Assembly (NCBI RefSeq): GCF_008843145.1
Contig: NZ_CP030265.1
Coordinates: forward strand, 3,024,001 to 3,088,000
Length of the DNA: 64,000 nucleotides
Reading direction: 5' to 3'
Origin: Skermanella pratensis
GTDB lineage: Bacteria > Pseudomonadota > Alphaproteobacteria > Azospirillales > Azospirillaceae
Shown here: one piece after another, positions 56,537 through 64,000 of the stretch
Numbering within the stretch: the first letter of the stretch is position 1
Layout: each line of letters starts with the position of its first letter
Notes under the pieces: model-generated
What the model was told of the DNA's origin: nothing
Database searches by the model: none
What the model saw: only the letters and a program-made list of their open reading frames with translations
Position numbers and translations under genes: made by a program

Positions 56537-57430
56537 ATGTCCGACCTGATGAACACCCAGGAGGTGGCTGCTTATCTCCGAATCAAGGAACGCAAGATCT
56601 ATGATCTGGTCCGGCAGTCCGCCATCCCCTGCACCCGCGTCGGCGGCAAGTGGCTTTTCCCCAAGGCGAAGATCGACCAATGGCTGAAGCTGGGCGAGCC
56701 GTCCGCCGCCGAACGCCATTCTCCCGTCGCCCGGTCCGCACCCCGCGTGATCGCCGGAAGCCATGATCCTTTTCTTGAATGGTGCGTCTCCACGTCCGGG
56801 TGCGGCCTGGCGCTGCTGACCGGCGGCAGCTTGGACGGGCTGGAGCGGCTGGCGGCCGGCCAAGCGGCCGCTTGCGGCATCCATATCCTCTCCCCCGATG
56901 ATGGCGATTACAACATGTCCGCGATCCGGCGGGTGCTTGGCGACCTCGATGTGGTGGCGATCGAGTGGGCATGGCGGGAGCAGGGCCTGGTGGTCGCTTC
57001 GGGCAACCCGCTCGGCCTGTCGAGGATCGAGGATCTCGCCACGGGGAAGCCCCGCGTCGCGGCACGTCCGCCCGCATCGGGCGCCCGTGTCCTGATGGAC
57101 CATCTGCTGGAACGCGCCGGAGTCAGCTGGAACGATCTTGCGGTCGCCGAGCATCCCGCGCGGAGCGAACTGGAGGTTGGCCTCGCGATCCTGGACGGCC
57201 GTGCCGATACCGGCATTGCCGTCCGCGCCGTAGCGCGGCAGCTCCGGCTGGATTTCGTGCCGCTGCACCGCGAGCGCTACGATCTCGTGATGCGCCGGCG
57301 GGACTATTTCGAACCCGAAATGCAGGCGCTGATCGCTTTCGCCCATACGGCCGAGGCGACTGCCAAGGCCCGGGATCTGCTCGGCTACGATATCTCGACT
57401 TTCGGCAAGATCTGGTACAACGCCCCCTGA
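56537..57430 (+). CDS. Transcriptional regulator: excisionase-like HTH plus binding-protein-like sensor domain
   Basis: 297 residues from the ATG at 56537. Residues 1-55 form a MerR/excisionase-type HTH (NTQEVAAYLRIKERKIYDLV, then GGKWLFPKAKIDQWL). Residues about 75-297 resemble a periplasmic-binding-protein fold used as a cytoplasmic ligand sensor (PBP-like domain): CGLALLTGGSLDGLERLAAGQA, ASGARVLMDHLLERAGVSW, LEVGLAILDGRADTGIAVRA. Such proteins commonly sit beside molybdate or tungstate uptake genes, which fits here. The ligand is inferred from context. A bidirectional hairpin follows. Confidence 0.85.
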   Translation: MSDLMNTQEVAAYLRIKERKIYDLVRQSAIPCTRVGGKWLFPKAKIDQWLKLGEPSAAERHSPVARSAPRVIAGSHDPFLEWCVSTSGCGLALLTGGSLDGLERLAAGQAAACGIHILSPDDGDYNMSAIRRVLGDLDVVAIEWAWREQGLVVASGNPLGLSRIEDLATGKPRVAARPPASGARVLMDHLLERAGVSWNDLAVAEHPARSELEVGLAILDGRADTGIAVRAVARQLRLDFVPLHRERYDLVMRRRDYFEPEMQALIAFAHTAEATAKARDLLGYDISTFGKIWYNAP

Positions 57431-57463
57431 AGGAGTCCTTCAAACCAACCCCTGAAACGAAAC

Positions 57464-57489
57464 AACGCCGCAGCGTATGCTGCGGCGTT
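57464..57489. terminator. Hairpin between the regulator gene and tRNA-Asn
   Basis: A perfect 11-bp stem AACGCCGCAGC / GCTGCGGCGTT with a four-base loop. On the minus strand it is followed by GTTTCGTTTC, so it should end the tRNA-Asn transcript. On the plus strand, without a T-tract, it may also protect the 3' end of the regulator message. Confidence 0.65.
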
Positions 57490-57513
57490 GCCGAAGGGCT
57501 ACCTTCCTTGACT

Positions 57514-57589
57514 TGGCTCCCGGTGCTGGACTCGAACCAGCGACAGGCGGATTAACAGTCCACTGCTCTACCAACTGAGCTAACCGGGA
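57514..57589 (-). tRNA. tRNA-Asn (anticodon GTT)
   Basis: 76 bases including an encoded CCA. Acceptor stem TCCCGGT / ACCGGGA, D arm TAGCTCAGTTGGTAGAG, anticodon loop GGACTGTTAATCC with anticodon GTT, T arm CGCTGGTTCGAGTCCAGC, discriminator G. Confidence 0.97.
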
Positions 57590-57601
57590 TCAGTGGGATG
57601 G

Positions 57602-57630
57602 TTTCTAGCAGCCGGATTCCGGGTCCGCAA
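57602..57630 (-). promoter_or_regulatory. Promoter of tRNA-Asn
   Basis: TTGCGG (57625-57630), a 17-base spacer and TAGAAA (57602-57607) on the minus strand, ending 12 bases before the tRNA. Confidence 0.5.
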
Positions 57631-57662
57631 GGGGAAATTCACGGAAAATCGACCCCATGGTT

Positions 57663-58123
57663 TCACTTGATCCCAACACTTCTCCGGATCGCCTGGATGT
57701 CCTGGTCGAGCTGCTGGAGAAAGCGCGAGCGGTCCTGTTTTCCCAACGGCGCCGGCCCGCCGGAGATCAGCCCGCTCTCGCGGAGATGCTGGCTCAGCTC
57801 GCGTCCGGCCAAAGCCTGCCGATGGTGGCGTCGGTGAAAGGCTTGCCGGTCGATCCGATCACCCGCGCGCCGTTCTTCAGGCAGCGGGATGCCAGCGGGA
57901 TGTCGGCGGTGACGACGATATCGCCCTCGCCGGCATGCTCGACGATCCAGTCGTCCGCGGCGTCGAAGGCGCCGCCGACCACCACCAGCCTGATCCGCTC
58001 GTCGAACGGCACCCGGAAAGGGCTGTTCGCCACCAGCGTGACCTTGAGCCGGTACCGTTCCGCGACCCGATAAATCTCGTCCTTCACCGGACAGGCATCG
58101 GCATCGACATAGATGTGGAGCAC
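57663..58123 (-). pseudogene. YaiI/YqxD family (DUF188) protein, frameshifted
   Basis: The ATG at 58123 gives [20 protein letters not shown] and continues with [18 protein letters not shown] and [13 protein letters not shown], the conserved PIN-like DUF188 fold. In the given sequence the frame stops after 109 residues at 57794. The missing C-terminus is in the next frame ([19 protein letters not shown], then KQDRSRFLQQLDQ) and stops at 57663. One base is therefore missing near 57813-57819; the repaired protein is 153 residues, the family norm. Sequencing error or a recent mutation are both possible. Confidence 0.85.
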
Positions 58124-58174
58124 GTTCCGACCCTTCTTTTCGAATGCTTAACCCGGCCTGTTCTATCACATGGC

Positions 58175-58465
58175 ATGGGATACGCGACGGGAAGACGGAT
58201 AGGCCGGGTGCCGGCCCTGGGTTTGGCGGCCCTTGCAGGAGCCGCGGCCGTATTTGCGCCGGCACCCCCCGCGGCGGCGAGCCAGGCCGAGGCGCGCTCC
58301 GTGGCGCTCGCGGCCAACTGCAAGCCGGGCAAGATCGAGCCGCTGCGCCAGATAGTCGGCGGAGCCGGGGAGACGGTCTTCAAGGTGTCCTGCACCGGCG
58401 GTAAGTCCAAGGACGCCTTCGTCCTCGTCCAGTGCCGGGTGCATCAATGCGTCCTGCTGCGATGA
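58175..58465 (+). CDS. Small exported protein of unknown function
   Basis: 96 residues from the ATG at 58175. Basic N-terminus (GRRIGRV), a hydrophobic Ala/Leu stretch (ALGLAALAGAAAVF) and AAA-S near residue 36 make a clear signal peptide. The mature part of about 60 residues has four Cys (49, 73, 87, 92), suggesting two disulfides in the periplasm: ANCKPGKIEPLRQIVGGAGE and VSCTGGKSKDAFVLVQCRVH. I do not recognise the family. The stop overlaps the next ATG (ATGA), so it forms a coupled pair with the lipoprotein gene. Confidence 0.7.
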   Translation: MGYATGRRIGRVPALGLAALAGAAAVFAPAPPAAASQAEARSVALAANCKPGKIEPLRQIVGGAGETVFKVSCTGGKSKDAFVLVQCRVHQCVLLR

Positions 58466-58869
58466 GAGGGTACCGCATCGCCGCGGCCGTACCCCGCGTC
58501 GTGGCGGCTCTCGCCACGGCCGGCCTTCTCGCCGGCTGCTCCATTCTGGAAGGCCCGGTCGGCGTCGCCACGACAGGCGCTTCGGCCGTGCTGCTGGTCA
58601 ATACCGGGAAGACGATCACCGACCATGCCGCCTCCTATGTCATGGACGAGGACTGCAGCCTGGTGAACTACGAGCGGACACGCCATTACTGCCGCCCGTA
58701 CCCCGAGGTGGTCACCCGCGTCGAACCGGAACTCTATTGCTACCGGACCCTCGCCCAGGTCGAGTGCCACACGAGGCCCGAGCCCTACGGCAACAAGGAA
58801 ACCCTGGTCGGCATCAGTCCGGCCTGGCCCCGCCAAGCCGAGCAGCAGCCGGCAAAGAAGCCGGAATAG
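58462..58869 (+). CDS. Predicted lipoprotein of unknown function
   Basis: 135 residues from the ATG at 58462, overlapping the preceding stop. A lipobox is clear: ALATAGLLAGCSILEG, with Cys at about 25 as the acylated residue. The mature part begins with a hydrophobic segment (PVGVATTGASAVLLVNTGKT), then a Cys-rich stretch (EDCSLVNYERTRHYC, LYCYRTLAQVECHT) with five Cys, and a Pro/Gln/Lys tail. Together with its coupled neighbour it looks like a disulfide-bonded envelope module. Function unknown. Confidence 0.72.
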   Translation: MRGYRIAAAVPRVVAALATAGLLAGCSILEGPVGVATTGASAVLLVNTGKTITDHAASYVMDEDCSLVNYERTRHYCRPYPEVVTRVEPELYCYRTLAQVECHTRPEPYGNKETLVGISPAWPRQAEQQPAKKPE

Positions 58870-58883
58870 GCTCTACCCCCGCA

Positions 58884-59390
58884 TCAGTTCTGGTGCTTGC
58901 GCGCGTAGAGGGCGGCGAGCGCCCGCATGGTCTGCTGGTGTTTCGCACCGGCCTTGGTCGGCGGGACCGGGTTGGTCGTCCCCAGCTTGAGCCCGCCCGC
59001 CGCCCGGGGAGGTGCCGAGGCGGCCGGGCGAGCCGGCGCCCCTTGCCCCATCATGGACAAGGCCTTGTCCAGCGCTTCCGGCGACAATTGCCGCGGCGCC
59101 GCCGGCCGGCCCACGGGCTTCTGGGCCACAGGCTTCTGGGCGGCGGGCTTCTGGGCCACGGGCTTCTGGACCGCCGGCTCAGGCGCGGGCACCGTCACGG
59201 ACGAACCAGGCCGGGTGACCCGTTCGACCGTTCCGGTCACGATGCCCTTGAGGTACGGCGTGACCAGCCCGCGCAGCAGCCGGTCATCGGCCTGGGCCCA
59301 GCCCAGCAGGATATCCTGGGCGCGGGCACGGCTGCCCTGCGAGGCGACCAGAGCCTCCCGGATCTTGGCATTGGTGTAGCTGTCGGACAT
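58884..59390 (-). CDS. Hypothetical protein with QKPVA-type repeats
   Basis: 168 residues. A predicted helical N-terminal part of about 55 residues (NAKIREALVASQGSRARAQD, then ILLGWAQADDRLLRGLVTPY) is followed by a low-complexity Pro/Ala/Lys linker containing four QKPxx units at about 74-93. A second short helical block follows (SPEALDKALSMMGQG) and a basic C-terminus ends ALAALYARKHQN. No signal peptide or membrane segment. It is convergent with the lipoprotein gene. Function and family not recognised. Confidence 0.65.
   Translation of the reverse strand: MSDSYTNAKIREALVASQGSRARAQDILLGWAQADDRLLRGLVTPYLKGIVTGTVERVTRPGSSVTVPAPEPAVQKPVAQKPAAQKPVAQKPVGRPAAPRQLSPEALDKALSMMGQGAPARPAASAPPRAAGGLKLGTTNPVPPTKAGAKHQQTMRALAALYARKHQN
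59116..59175 (-). repeat. Four tandem 15-bp repeats within the hypothetical gene
   Basis: GGCTTCTGGGCCACA-type units start at 59116, 59131, 59146 and 59161 with one to four mismatches. They encode the QKPVA/QKPAA pentapeptides of the linker. Copy number in such tracts can change by slippage. Confidence 0.8.
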
Positions 59391-59449
59391 GGCTCGCCAC
59401 CGGAATGGAACTCCGAGCCATAGTCTTTCGCGACGCGGTTAATAAAGCG

Positions 59450-60646
59450 TCACCGCCATCCCCAGAAATCCATGCCCTCGTCCATGTAGAACCGGCTGAG
59501 CACCATCTTGTGAACCTCCGACGCCCCGTCCACCAGCCGGGCCTGCCGGGCATAACGGTACATCCACTCCAGCGGGGTGTCCTTGGAATAGCCCTTGGCG
59601 CCGCACAGCTGGATCGCCGTGTCGACTGCCTTGTGCAGGGTCTCGCTGACCTGGATCTTGGCCATGGAAACCTCCTTCCGGGCGAAATCGCCCTGGTCGA
59701 GCTTCCACGCGGCCCGCATGGTCAGGAGGCGCCCCACCTCGATCGCCATGGCCGCCTCCCCCATCAGCCACTGGACGCCTTCGTGCTGGTGCAGCTTGGA
59801 GCCGAAGCTGTCGCGCTCCCGGACATAGGCCGCCGCGATCTCGGTCGCGCGCTTGGCCATGCCAAGCCAGCGCATGCAGTGGGTCAGGCGGGCGGTGCCG
59901 AGCCGGATCTGGGTCAGCTTCAACCCGTCGCCGATATTCATCAGCACGTTCTCAGGCGCGATCTCCAGCTTGTCGAAGCGCAGCTCGCAATGGCCGCCAT
60001 GCTCCTCCGGTCCCATGATCGGGATGCGGCGGACGATCTCCCAGCCGGGCTGGTCGGCATCGAACAGGAAGGCGCTCAGCCCTTTCCGGGAATCGTCGGA
60101 AGTCCGGGCGATCAGGATGAAGTGCCGGGCGACGCCCGCCCCCGTGATGTACCACTTGTGGCCGCTGACGACCCAGCGGTCGCCGCGCCACTCGGCCCGG
60201 GTCCTCATCGCCGAGGGATCGGAGCCGGCCCCCGGCATGGGCTCGGTCATCGCGAAGGCGGAACGTACCGTGCCGTCGACGATCGGCTGGAGCCAGCGCT
60301 CCTTCTGGGCTTCCGTCGCGACCTTCTCCAGCACGATCATGTTGCCGTCGTCGGGAGCGGCGGCGTTGAATGCGACCGGGCCGAAGATCGACCGGCCCAT
60401 CTCCTCGTACAGGGCCGCCATGCCGACGACGCCGAGGCCCAGGCCGCCCCGCGACTTGGGCATCTGCGGCGCCCACAATCCGGCCTCCTTCGCTTGGGCG
60501 CGCAGGCTGGCGAGGGGAGCGTCGGCGATGTTCTCGTGCTCGTCATAGTTCGCCGGATCGGCCTCGACCGGCAGGATGCGCTGGGCGACGAAGTCGCGCA
60601 CGCGGAGCCGATAATCCTCGACCTCGGGAGAGAGCGTGAAATCCAT
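59450..60646 (-). CDS. Acyl-CoA dehydrogenase
   Basis: 398 residues of the flavin acyl-CoA dehydrogenase fold. Conserved blocks: the N-terminal helices (SPEVEDYRLRVRDFVAQRIL), FAMTEPMPGAGSDPSAM (substrate/FAD), WVVSGHKWYITGAG, MGPEEHGGHCELRFDKLEI, and the C-terminal helical part AVDTAIQLCGAKGYSKDTP with VDGASEVHKMVLSRF. It resembles the ACAD10/11-like group with long-chain substrates, but substrate range cannot be fixed from sequence. The SDR gene 30 bases upstream suggests a shared fatty- or branched-acid pathway. Confidence 0.92.
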   Translation of the reverse strand: MDFTLSPEVEDYRLRVRDFVAQRILPVEADPANYDEHENIADAPLASLRAQAKEAGLWAPQMPKSRGGLGLGVVGMAALYEEMGRSIFGPVAFNAAAPDDGNMIVLEKVATEAQKERWLQPIVDGTVRSAFAMTEPMPGAGSDPSAMRTRAEWRGDRWVVSGHKWYITGAGVARHFILIARTSDDSRKGLSAFLFDADQPGWEIVRRIPIMGPEEHGGHCELRFDKLEIAPENVLMNIGDGLKLTQIRLGTARLTHCMRWLGMAKRATEIAAAYVRERDSFGSKLHQHEGVQWLMGEAAMAIEVGRLLTMRAAWKLDQGDFARKEVSMAKIQVSETLHKAVDTAIQLCGAKGYSKDTPLEWMYRYARQARLVDGASEVHKMVLSRFYMDEGMDFWGWR

Positions 60647-60676
60647 GGAGGTTCACCAGAACAGTTATTGAAACCC

Positions 60677-61441
60677 TTAGAGCGACCCGACCAGATGACC
60701 GCCGTCGACCGCAAGCACGCTGCCGGTCATATAGCGGCTGTCGTCGGAAGCCAGCAGCAGCAGCGGCCCGTCGAGGTCCGCCGCCTGACCGAGCCGCCGT
60801 TGCGGGATCCGCCGGATCAGCGCCTTGCCGGCATCGGTGTTGAAGAAGTCGCGGTTGATGTCGGTCTCGATATAGCCGGGCGCCAGCGCGTTGACACGGA
60901 TCTGGTAGCGCGCCAGTTCCAGGGCCAGCTGCTTCGTCAATTGGACCAGCGCCGCCTTGGACGTCGCATAGGCGGTGACCTGACCGCCCTGGCGCAACCC
61001 CAGGATCGACGCGATGTTGATGATGCTGCCGCCATGGCCGAGCCTTACCATGTGCCGCGCCACCTCGGTCGCGACCAGCCAGGCGCCCTTCAGGTTGGTG
61101 TCGACCACGCGGTCCCAGGACTCCTCGTCCTGGTCGAGTGCCGCGACGGTTTCGGTCACGCCGGAATTGTTCACCAGCACGGTGATCGGCCCCAATTCGG
61201 TTTCGGCCGCTTCCACCGCGGCATGCACCGATGCCGCATCGGTGACGTCCATGGGTACGGCGATGGCCCGCCCGTCGAAGCTCTCGATCTCCTGGGCGAC
61301 CGCTTTCAAGGCGTCCGGACGTCGTGCCGCCAGGGCGACCTTGGCGCCGGCGCGGGCCAGGGTGATGGCGAAGTGGCGCCCGAGTCCGCCGGATGCGCCG
61401 GTGACGAAGGCAATATGGCCGGAAAGGTCTGTGGTGTTCAT
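60677..61441 (-). CDS. Short-chain dehydrogenase/reductase
   Basis: 254 residues from the ATG at 61441 (MNTTDLSGHIAFVTGASGGL). Rossmann cofactor loop TGASGGLGRHFA, the NNSG motif in VLVNNSGVTETVAAL, and the catalytic Ser in NIASILGL with Tyr and Lys in TAYATSKAALV. The C-terminal MTGSVLAVDGGHLVGSL is typical of FabG-like enzymes. ARR after the second strand suggests NADP(H), not NAD. It precedes the acyl-CoA dehydrogenase gene and may act as a hydroxyacyl-CoA or sugar dehydrogenase in the same pathway. Confidence 0.92.
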   Translation of the reverse strand: MNTTDLSGHIAFVTGASGGLGRHFAITLARAGAKVALAARRPDALKAVAQEIESFDGRAIAVPMDVTDAASVHAAVEAAETELGPITVLVNNSGVTETVAALDQDEESWDRVVDTNLKGAWLVATEVARHMVRLGHGGSIINIASILGLRQGGQVTAYATSKAALVQLTKQLALELARYQIRVNALAPGYIETDINRDFFNTDAGKALIRRIPQRRLGQAADLDGPLLLLASDDSRYMTGSVLAVDGGHLVGSL

Positions 61442-61614
61442 GGTCTTCTTTGCCGATTTCTTTTCAAATGCCGACGGCGCCGGGAGCACGTGCGGGCATT
61501 TCGTTTGTTCTACTGGCGGAGACTCCCTCGATCCTCAGCCGGATGGTTGGACCTGAACTCCGAAAGGTCAAGCACCCTCGCAATTGGAACGCTTAAGAGA
61601 CTATAATCAGAACC

Positions 61615-62277
61615 ATGATAGTGGAGATATATTCCGACCTGATCTGTCCGTGGTGCTACATCGGCAAGCACAGGCTGGAGCTCGCGCTCGCGGAGCGCGC
61701 CAAGCTCCCGCTGGAGCGCCGCTGGCAGCCCTATGAGCTGAACCCGGACATGGCGCCGGCCGGGATCGACCGCGTTGCCTATCTCGCCGCGAAGTTCGGC
61801 GGCATCGAGCGGGCGCGGCAGGTCTATGGCGTGATCGAGGAGACCGCGGCGAAGGACGGCATCCCGATCCGGCTCGACCGCATCCGGCGCACGCCCAATA
61901 CGCTGGCGGCACACCGGCTGGTCCGGCTGGCCGGCCGCTCCGGCCTCGCCGACGTCATGACCGACCTCCTGTTCCAAGCCTACTTCATCGAGAGCCTGGA
62001 CATAGGCGACCGTGACGTCCTGCTCGCCAAGGCGGCGCAGGCCGGTCTCGACCCGGACCTCACACGCGACTACCTGGGGAGCAACCTAGACGTGGCGGCG
62101 ATCCGGGCAACTGAGTCTGTCGCCCGGCAACTGGGCATCCAGGCCGTCCCCTGCTTCATCTTCAACCGGCGCTATGCCCTTGCCGGCGCCCAGGAGCCGA
62201 CCGCCTTCATGCCTCTGCTCGACCTCGCGGCGGAGGAGGTCGAGACGGTCGCCCAGCAGGTCACCCCGCAGGCATAG
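61615..62277 (+). CDS. DsbA family (FrnE-like) oxidoreductase
   Basis: 220 residues, no signal peptide, so cytoplasmic. The thioredoxin-fold active site is SDLICPWCYIGKHRLELAL, with CxxC at residues 11-14. The cis-Pro region is LGIQAVPCFIFNRRYALAGA, with a Cys directly after the cis-Pro. The long helical insertion between them (about 60-150) is typical of the FrnE/2-hydroxychromene-isomerase group. Role unknown; often linked to redox stress. The ATG at 61615 starts the family match exactly. It converges with mfd. Confidence 0.9.
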   Translation: MIVEIYSDLICPWCYIGKHRLELALAERAKLPLERRWQPYELNPDMAPAGIDRVAYLAAKFGGIERARQVYGVIEETAAKDGIPIRLDRIRRTPNTLAAHRLVRLAGRSGLADVMTDLLFQAYFIESLDIGDRDVLLAKAAQAGLDPDLTRDYLGSNLDVAAIRATESVARQLGIQAVPCFIFNRRYALAGAQEPTAFMPLLDLAAEEVETVAQQVTPQA

Positions 62278-62289
62278 GGCGGGCGGCCG

Positions 62290-64000
62290 TCACGCGGCCA
62301 GCTTGGCGAGGTCCTGCATCAGCCGCTGTACGCCCTTGACCCGGGTCGCCGTGTCGTCCCACGTGCGGGTAAAGACCAGCTTGTGGTCGGGTCGCAGCTT
62401 CATGGTCGCGGCCTGCTTACCGATGAAGATCACGAGCTGGTCGGGCCGGGCGAAGCTGTTGTTGTGGAAAGACAGGACGGCACCCTTGGGCCCGGCGTCG
62501 ACCCGTTCGACCCCGGCGGTACGGCAGAGCTGCTTGATCGTCATGACGTTCAGCAGGTTCTCCACCTCGGGCGGCAGCGGTCCGAACCGGTCGATCAGTT
62601 CCGCAGCGAAGCTGTCGATCTCGCCCCGGTCCACCAGTTCCGAAATCCGGCGGTACAGCCCCAAACGTACGTTCAGGTCGGCGATATAGGCTTCCGGGAT
62701 CAGAACCGGCATGCCCAGGTTGATCGTCGGAGTCCAGGTATCCTCGGAATCCGCCACGGCGCCGGCGCCGCTCCGGGCGGTCGCGACCGCCTCCTCCAGC
62801 ATGTGCTGGTACAGCTCGACGCCGACCTCCTTTATATGACCCGACTGCTCCTCACCCAGCAGGTTGCCGGCGCCGCGGATGTCCATGTCGTGGCTGGCGA
62901 GCTGGAACCCGGCACCCAGGCTGTCCAACGTCTCGATCACATGCAGCCGCTGGATCGCGGTGGCGGACAGGACGGTCCGGGGCGCATAGGTCAGGTAGGC
63001 GTATCCCCGAACCTTCGCCCGGCCGATCCGGCCGCGCAGCTGGTAGAGCTGGGCCAGGCCGAACAGGTCGGAACGGTGGATGATCATCGTGTTGGCATTG
63101 GGCACGTCCAGGCCCGATTCGACGATGTTGGTCGCCAGCAGCACGTTGAACTGCCCGTCGTCGAAGGCGGTCATGACCTCCTCCAACTGGGTCGCCGCCA
63201 TCTGGCCGTGGGCGATGACCACCTTGACTTCCGGCACCAGTTCCTGGAGCCGCTCGTAGACCCGCGGCAGGTCCTCCAGCCGGGGGCAGACGTAATAGGT
63301 CTGGCCGCCGCGGTAATGCTCGCGCAGGATCGCCTCCCGGATCACCACCGGGTCGTAGGGCAGCACGAAGGTCCGCACCGCCAGCCGATCCACCGGCGGC
63401 GTGGCGATCAGGCTCAGCTCGCGCACGCCGGCCAGGGCCATCTGCAGGGTTCGCGGGATCGGGGTCGCGGTCAGGGTCAGCACATGGACGTCGGCGCGGA
63501 GCTGCTTCAGCCGCTCCTTCTGCTTGACGCCGAAATGCTGCTCCTCGTCCACGATCACCATGCCGAGATCCTTGAACTGCACCGTCTTGGACAGCAGCGC
63601 ATGGGTCCCGATAACGATATCGATCGTTCCGGCGGCGAGACCTTCCTTGACCAGCTTCTGTTCCTTCGCCGGCACCAGCCGCGAGAGCTGGCCGATCCGG
63701 ACCGGCAGGCCGGCGAACCGCTTCTCGAAGGTGCGCGCGTGCTGCCGGGCCAGCAGCGTCGTCGGCACCACGACCGCGACCTGCATGCCGGACAGGGCGG
63801 CGATGAAGGCTGCGCGCAGCGCCACCTCGGTCTTGCCGAAGCCGACATCGCCGCACACCAGCCTGTCCATCGGGCGGCCGGACTGGAGGTCCTCCAAGAC
63901 CTCCTCGATGGCGCGGAGTTGGTCTTCCGTCTCCGGATAGGGGAACCGTGCGGCGAACTCGGCATAGATCCCGTCCGGCGCCGAAACGGGTGTTCCCCGG
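62290..64000 (-). CDS. mfd: Transcription-repair coupling factor Mfd (C-terminal part)
   Basis: About 569 codons, open to the right edge of the window; the N-terminal half (UvrB-like and RNA-polymerase-interacting domains) lies outside. Visible are the RecG-like translocase modules: FPYPETEDQLRAIEEVLEDL, Walker A CGDVGFGKTEVALRA, DEEQ box VIVDEEQHFGVKQKERLK, motif III LTATPIPRTLQMAL, and QLRGRIGRAKVRGYAYLTY. The D7 TRCF domain (NLGMPVLIPEAYIADLNVRLG) is complete. Mfd removes stalled RNA polymerase and recruits UvrA. Confidence 0.96.
   Translation of the reverse strand, partial: RGTPVSAPDGIYAEFAARFPYPETEDQLRAIEEVLEDLQSGRPMDRLVCGDVGFGKTEVALRAAFIAALSGMQVAVVVPTTLLARQHARTFEKRFAGLPVRIGQLSRLVPAKEQKLVKEGLAAGTIDIVIGTHALLSKTVQFKDLGMVIVDEEQHFGVKQKERLKQLRADVHVLTLTATPIPRTLQMALAGVRELSLIATPPVDRLAVRTFVLPYDPVVIREAILREHYRGGQTYYVCPRLEDLPRVYERLQELVPEVKVVIAHGQMAATQLEEVMTAFDDGQFNVLLATNIVESGLDVPNANTMIIHRSDLFGLAQLYQLRGRIGRAKVRGYAYLTYAPRTVLSATAIQRLHVIETLDSLGAGFQLASHDMDIRGAGNLLGEEQSGHIKEVGVELYQHMLEEAVATARSGAGAVADSEDTWTPTINLGMPVLIPEAYIADLNVRLGLYRRISELVDRGEIDSFAAELIDRFGPLPPEVENLLNVMTIKQLCRTAGVERVDAGPKGAVLSFHNNSFARPDQLVIFIGKQAATMKLRPDHKLVFTRTWDDTATRVKGVQRLMQDLAKLAA

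Overview
The window is GC-rich chromosomal core sequence from an alphaproteobacterium. Gene order, the alphaproteobacterial-type short ProS, the undivided nuoA-N operon, and the tig-clpP-clpX-lon-hup series beside a glnB-glnA locus with a sigma-54-like element point to Rhodospirillales, probably an Azospirillum/Skermanella relative (inference from protein sequences and synteny; no database was searched). No phage, transposase, insertion sequence, CRISPR array or rRNA was seen.

Region 1 (1-12 kb, minus strand) is envelope biogenesis joined to translation. Read 5' to 3' the genes are rpsB, tsf, pyrH, frr, uppS, cdsA, dxr, rseP, bamA, skp, lpxD, fabZ and lpxA (cut by the window edge): ribosomal protein S2 and EF-Ts, UMP kinase and ribosome recycling, then undecaprenyl, phospholipid and isoprenoid precursors, the RseP protease, outer-membrane protein assembly and lipid A. 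A hairpin plus U-tract between rpsB and tsf looks like an attenuator.

Region 2 (12-26.4 kb, minus) holds dnaE, a Tat-type dienelactone hydrolase, lolD-lolC, proS, an orphan BMP-family binding protein with a long leader, a 600-bp gap containing a convincing small-RNA candidate, tag, a DUF1467 membrane protein, mce, RNase J, coaX and birA.

Region 3 (26.4-41 kb, minus) is the complete 14-gene complex I operon nuoA-N. nuoN carries an apparent one-base deletion that removes its last membrane helix.

Region 4 (41-52 kb, minus) holds tRNA-Asp, tRNA-Val, hup, lon, clpX, clpP, tig and tRNA-Leu, then a small conserved-looking protein, malonyl-CoA decarboxylase, the NAD(P)HX repair enzyme and tRNA-His.

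Region 5 (52-57.5 kb, plus) holds glnB and glnA (nitrogen control), then a tungstate-type ABC ATPase, its binding protein and a HTH plus binding-protein-like regulator. There is no permease, and a helically phased TGCA array sits at the promoter.

Region 6 (57.5-64 kb, mixed) holds tRNA-Asn, a frameshifted YaiI/YqxD-family gene, a two-gene secreted/lipoprotein pair of unknown function, a hypothetical protein with QKP repeats, an acyl-CoA dehydrogenase, an SDR dehydrogenase, a DsbA-family oxidoreductase and the C-terminal half of mfd. The most noteworthy unexplained items are the small RNA at 21.6 kb, the TGCA array with the permease-less tungstate locus, and the two single-base frameshifts.
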